Origin: an uncultured Bacteroidales bacterium
Lineage (GTDB): Bacteria > Bacteroidota > Bacteroidia > Bacteroidales > Bacteroidaceae
DNA: 64,000 nucleotides
Assembly: GCA_937914945.1 (NCBI GenBank)
Contig: CALGJF010000008.1
Location: 1 to 64,000 of the forward strand
Direction: 5' to 3'
Shown: positions 60,369-64,000 of the stretch, in pieces
Position numbering within the stretch: the stretch's first letter is position 1
How the letters are laid out: each line of letters opens with the position of its first letter
Notes under the pieces: model-generated
The model's input: the letters and a program-made list of their open reading frames with translations, nothing else
What the model was told of the DNA's origin: nothing
Database searches by the model: none
Translations under genes and position numbers: made by a program

Positions 60369-62608
60369 AAAAAAGCCTGTTACTTATCATAGCGGCAGCC
60401 TGTGCGTTTGCAACCATGGCGCAAAAACCAGCCGAACTTGTAAACCCCTTTATAGGCACCACCAACTATGGCACCACCAACCCCGGAGCTATACTGCCCG
60501 GCGGCATGATGTCGGTGGTACCGTTCAACGTAATGGGGGCCGACCTCAACATCTACGACAAGGACAGCCGCTGGTGGTCGGCACCATACGAATACAACAA
60601 CAGATTTTTCACCGGCTATGCCCACGTTGCATTGAGCGGTGTGGGCTGCCCCGAGGCATCGTCGTTGCTTGTGATGCCCACCACCGGTGAGCCCGATGTG
60701 AATTACCTGAACTACGGCACGGAATATAGCAACGAGACAGCATCGCCGGGATACTATGGCAACACACTCACAAAATATAACATAAAGAGCGAGGTTACGG
60801 CAACCACCCGCACATCGTGCGAGCGATACACCTTCCCCGCCGGCAAGGGTAATATAATTCTGAACTTGGGCGAAGGACTCACCAACGAGTGCGGTGCCAT
60901 GGTGCGCCGTGTGAGCAGCACCGAGATTGAGGGAATGAAGTTGCTGGGTACATTCTGCTACACCACACAAGCGGTGTTTCCCATCTATTTTGTAATGCGG
61001 GTATCGCGCGAGCCGTCGGCAGGCTGCGCATGGAAATTCCAGCCGTTGCTCAAAGGGGTGGAGGCCGATTGGTGCCCCGACGATGGCACATACAAACTAT
61101 ACCGCAACTACCACCGCGAGGTTGCAGGCGACAACGTGGGCTACCTTTTCAGCTACGACAACCTTTCCCCGGGGGAGCAGATTATCGTGCAGATGGGCGT
61201 GTCGTTCGTATCTATTGAGAATGCCAGAGAGAATCTGCAAAAGGAGCAGGATGGAAAAACCTTCGACGATATACGCACTGCGGCAACACACCAATGGAAC
61301 GACATGCTCTCACGCATAGAAATTGAGGGAGGCACCGCCGAGCAACAGAGGGTATTCTACACAGCCCTTTACCATGCGCTCATACACCCAAGCATTATAA
61401 ACGATGTAAACGGCGAGTATCCCATGATGGAGAGTGGCAAAACAGGCCGCAGCAGCCACAACCGCTACACGGTGTTCTCGCTGTGGGACACCTACCGCAA
61501 TCTGCACCCGCTGCTCACGCTTGTCTATCCCGAACTGCAAACCGATATGCTACGTTCGCTTGTGGGCATGTACGACGAAAGCGGATGGCTGCCACGCTGG
61601 GAACTGTTCGGACGCGAAACATACACCATGGAGGGCGACCCCGCCGCCATTGTCATTGCCGACAGCTGGATAAAGGGACTACGCGACTTTGACATAAAAA
61701 AAGGGTACGAGGCTATGCTGAAATCGGCTGCCACCGAGGGGAGCAGAAACCCCATTCGCCCCGACATAGACCCATATATAAACGAAGGCTATATCCCTGT
61801 GGGATATTTCGAGGGCGACCTCTCGGGCGACAATTCCGTATCGCATGCCCTTGAATACTGCGCTGCCGATTACGCCATTGCCTGCCTTGCCGACTCGCTG
61901 GGCGACACTGCCCGCGCAAAGGAGTTCCGCAAAAGAGCCCAAAGCTACCGCCGTTACTACTGCAAGGAATATGGCACGCTACGCCCCATTACTGCCGACG
62001 GCAAGTTCCTTGGCGACTTTAACCCTGCCACCGGTAAACACTTTGAGAACATTCCGGGCTTTCACGAAGGCTCGGCATGGAGCTATACATTTGCTGCCAC
62101 ACACGACACGAAAGGCCTTGCAAGGCTTATGGGTGGCAAAAAACGTTTTATCGAGAGCCTGCAAGGCGTTTTCGACAACAACCACTACGACCCCACCAAC
62201 GAGCCCGACATCGCCTACCCCTATCTGTTCAGCCGATTCCGCGGCGAGGAGTGGCGCACACAGAAGGAGGTAAAACGCCTGCTCGACACATATTACACCG
62301 ACACACCCGGCGGGCTGCCCGGCAACGACGATACCGGAGCCATGTCGGCATGGGCAGTATTCTCAATGATGGGACTATACCCCGACTGCCCCGCCGAGCC
62401 CTTCTACACGCTCACCACACCTACTTTCGACAAAGTGAGCATAACCACCCCGCAAGGGCACGTTACAATAACAAAGAGCGCGCCCTCCGAAGGCTGCCAC
62501 TATATAGAGCGAATAAAGCTGAACGGGAAAGAAACCAATCGATACCGCCTGCACCACAATGAGATTCTTGGCGGCAACCTGGAATTTATACTTAAAAAAG
62601 AACGATGA
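60365..62608 (+). CDS. GH92 family alpha-mannosidase (first of two)
   Basis: The 747-residue exported enzyme has a signal peptide ending ATMAQ. GH92 features are clear: VNPFIGTTNYGTTNPGAILPGG at the mature N-terminus, FSLWDTYRNLHPLLTLVYPE near 378-397, LPRWELFGRETYTMEGDPA near 416-434, and the C-terminal PGGLPGNDDTGAMSAWAVFSMMGLYP. GH92 enzymes are calcium-dependent exo-alpha-mannosidases. It starts in the stop codon of the kinase gene. No lipobox is evident, so it is likely periplasmic. Confidence 0.93.
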   Translation: MKKSLLLIIAAACAFATMAQKPAELVNPFIGTTNYGTTNPGAILPGGMMSVVPFNVMGADLNIYDKDSRWWSAPYEYNNRFFTGYAHVALSGVGCPEASSLLVMPTTGEPDVNYLNYGTEYSNETASPGYYGNTLTKYNIKSEVTATTRTSCERYTFPAGKGNIILNLGEGLTNECGAMVRRVSSTEIEGMKLLGTFCYTTQAVFPIYFVMRVSREPSAGCAWKFQPLLKGVEADWCPDDGTYKLYRNYHREVAGDNVGYLFSYDNLSPGEQIIVQMGVSFVSIENARENLQKEQDGKTFDDIRTAATHQWNDMLSRIEIEGGTAEQQRVFYTALYHALIHPSIINDVNGEYPMMESGKTGRSSHNRYTVFSLWDTYRNLHPLLTLVYPELQTDMLRSLVGMYDESGWLPRWELFGRETYTMEGDPAAIVIADSWIKGLRDFDIKKGYEAMLKSAATEGSRNPIRPDIDPYINEGYIPVGYFEGDLSGDNSVSHALEYCAADYAIACLADSLGDTARAKEFRKRAQSYRRYYCKEYGTLRPITADGKFLGDFNPATGKHFENIPGFHEGSAWSYTFAATHDTKGLARLMGGKKRFIESLQGVFDNNHYDPTNEPDIAYPYLFSRFRGEEWRTQKEVKRLLDTYYTDTPGGLPGNDDTGAMSAWAVFSMMGLYPDCPAEPFYTLTTPTFDKVSITTPQGHVTITKSAPSEGCHYIERIKLNGKETNRYRLHHNEILGGNLEFILKKER

Positions 62609-62703
62609 TTCAACAGCCAATGAAGGGCAAGATTCCTCACACAAGGTTCGGAATGACAAACAACAGATAAACAAATTTTTAATTTACCACTAAAAGAGGT
62701 ACA
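62609..62703 (+). other. Intergenic gap with a short dispersed-repeat-like sequence
   Basis: The 95 nt between the two GH92 genes hold AGATTCCTCACACAAGG and GGTTCGGAATGAC (62630-62657), with a small ATTCC/GGAAT dyad. This resembles a sequence type I have seen scattered in many bacterial genomes; I see no second copy here. It could be a remnant of a mobile repeat. No promoter or terminator is evident. Confidence 0.35.
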
Positions 62704-64000
62704 ATGAAAAGAAGCACCATACCACTGCTCATAGCCCTGCTCATAACAGCCTGCACACAAACACCCGCAGAGAGGCTCACACAATATGTAAACCCACTCA
62801 TAGGCAGCGGTGGGCATGGGCATGTATTCGTGGGAGCAAGCGTTCCCTTCGGCATGGTGCAGGCAGGGCCCACAAGCATAAATCAAGCATGGGACTGGTG
62901 CTCGGGCTACCACCGCAGCGAGAATAGTGTGATAGGATTCTCCCACACCCATTTAAGCGGAACAGGCATAGGCGATTTGTTCGATATCACGGTAATGCCC
63001 ATAATAGGCGATGTTACATACGCACGAGGCACCATCGACAATCCCCATAGCGGGCTGTGGTCGCCCGCCGACAGGGGCAACGAGATTACCCGCCCCGGAT
63101 ACTACGCGGTACCCCTCACACGCTACGGCATAAAGGCCGAACTTACCGCAACGGAACGTACCGGCGTACACCGCTATACATTCCCCGCATCACAGGAGGC
63201 AGCCATTGTATTCGACCTTGAAAACGGCGGTTGCTGGGACCGCACCACCGAGTGCCACATGCAGGCCGTGGGCAACAACCGCATCACAGGCTACCGCCAT
63301 TCCAAAGGGTGGGCGCATGCGCAGCGTGTATATTTTGCGGCAGAGACAAGCAAGCCTTTTGACAAATTCGAGCTGCACGGCAGGGATAGCATGTATGGGC
63401 GGGCATCGTTCGGCACAACAGAGGGCGAGCAGATTATATTGAAAGTGGCCATATCACCGGTGAGCATTGAGGGTGCCGAGGCGGCATTGGCCCTCGAAAC
63501 CAAGGGAAAGGATTTTGAAACCATCACAGCCATGGCTGCCGAGGCATGGGAAAACGAACTCGCAAAAATAGAGGTAACCTGCCGCAGCGACGAGGAGAAA
63601 ACCATATTCTACACCGCACTATACCACTGCATGATGGCACCCGTGCTCTTCAGCGATACAAACGGCAACTATCCGGGTGCCGATGGCAACATATACAACA
63701 GCCCCACCCCACGCTACACAAACTTTTCGCTATGGGACACCTACCGCGCCAAGCAACCGCTTATGACCATAATAGAGCCACAGAGGGCCGGAGCGTTTGT
63801 GGCAAGCATGGTAGATATATGCGACAGGCAGGGCCGCCTGCCGGTGTGGCATCTGTGGGGTAACGAAACAAACTGCATGGTGGGCGACCCTGCAATACCA
63901 ACAGTAGCCGATGCCATTGTAAAAGGCATCGGAGGATTCGACCGCGAGGAGGCCTTTGAGGCTATAAAAAAAACAGCGGCAAGCAACGAGCGTGGCAAGG
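62704..64000 (+). CDS. GH92 family alpha-mannosidase lipoprotein (second copy, C-terminus outside window)
   Basis: The first 432 codons are visible and the frame is open to the window end. The lipoprotein signal ends LLITAC (Cys about 17). The mature start VNPLIGSGGHGHVFVGASVPFGMVQ is the classic GH92 N-terminus, followed by GFSHTHLSGTGIGDLFDI and FSLWDTYRAKQPLMTIIEPQ. The catalytic-region segment LPVWHLWGNETNCMVGDPA differs from the first GH92 (WELFGRET), so the two probably differ in linkage specificity. The gap to the first copy is 95 nt, the same operon. Confidence 0.93.
   Translation, partial: MKRSTIPLLIALLITACTQTPAERLTQYVNPLIGSGGHGHVFVGASVPFGMVQAGPTSINQAWDWCSGYHRSENSVIGFSHTHLSGTGIGDLFDITVMPIIGDVTYARGTIDNPHSGLWSPADRGNEITRPGYYAVPLTRYGIKAELTATERTGVHRYTFPASQEAAIVFDLENGGCWDRTTECHMQAVGNNRITGYRHSKGWAHAQRVYFAAETSKPFDKFELHGRDSMYGRASFGTTEGEQIILKVAISPVSIEGAEAALALETKGKDFETITAMAAEAWENELAKIEVTCRSDEEKTIFYTALYHCMMAPVLFSDTNGNYPGADGNIYNSPTPRYTNFSLWDTYRAKQPLMTIIEPQRAGAFVASMVDICDRQGRLPVWHLWGNETNCMVGDPAIPTVADAIVKGIGGFDREEAFEAIKKTAASNERGK

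Overview
The window is bacterial and almost certainly from the order Bacteroidales, probably a gut or rumen member; I cannot name the genus from sequence alone. The evidence is paired SusC/SusD outer-membrane proteins, type IX secretion genes (PorW/SprE-like and PorX), C-terminal tails of the type used for T9SS sorting, an S46 dipeptidyl peptidase, many SPII lipoproteins, and repeated promoter motifs of the Bacteroidetes type (TTTG near -33 and TAnnTTTG or TAnnTTCG near -7). The DNA is almost fully coding. I see no insertion sequence, prophage, integron or CRISPR array.

Layout. 1-1436 (-): 3'-truncated BspA-like leucine-rich-repeat surface protein ending in dockerin-like repeats, preceded by a structured leader of about 365 nt with its own promoter and a terminator 57 nt before the start codon. 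1985-4947 (+): pyrC, a stand-alone B12-methionine-synthase activation domain, and a PlsC acyltransferase. 4997-5707 (-): DUF4369-type lipoprotein. 5924-8071 (+): DPP7-like S46 peptidase. 8170-17590 (-): secreted cluster of a giant CotH-kinase protein, a GH29 fucosidase and a GEVED-type protein with a sorting tail. 17883-23493 (-): CPBP protease and UbiA prenyltransferase, tRNA-Pro(GGG), a C26 amidohydrolase-M19 dipeptidase fusion, an Lrp/AsnC regulator and two FKBP isomerases. 23967-31471 (+): small membrane protein, porW/sprE, porX, tsaE, a hypothetical gene and ygiQ. 31482-32478 (-): rubredoxin and a sirtuin. 32548-48734 (-): one ~16-kb operon with two consecutive FAS1 lipoprotein-SusC-SusD triplets. 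48981-57714 (-): seven-gene operon etfB-etfA-acyl-CoA dehydrogenase-slyD-aroC-DUF6057-TolB-like. 57946-64000 (+): mannoside locus of GH5, ROK kinase and two GH92 enzymes, the last cut by the window end.

How the genes fit together. Much of the window serves the cell envelope and secretion: PorW and PorX belong to the T9SS, and at least two proteins here carry tails resembling T9SS cargo signals. The GH29/CotH/GEVED cluster and the GH5-ROK-GH92 cluster point to glycan use (fucosides, mannosides). The double FAS1-SusC-SusD operon has nutrient-uptake architecture but contains no glycosidase, peptidase or recognisable regulator, so its substrate is unknown. The rest is housekeeping: pyrimidine, chorismate, tRNA t6A, prenyl-quinone, electron transfer and protein folding.

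The most unusual signals are the BspA leader RNA with two mutually exclusive structures, a 7-bp tandem repeat that makes up the whole 5' UTR of the prenyltransferase gene, the doubled FAS1-SusC-SusD operon, and the C26-M19 fusion.
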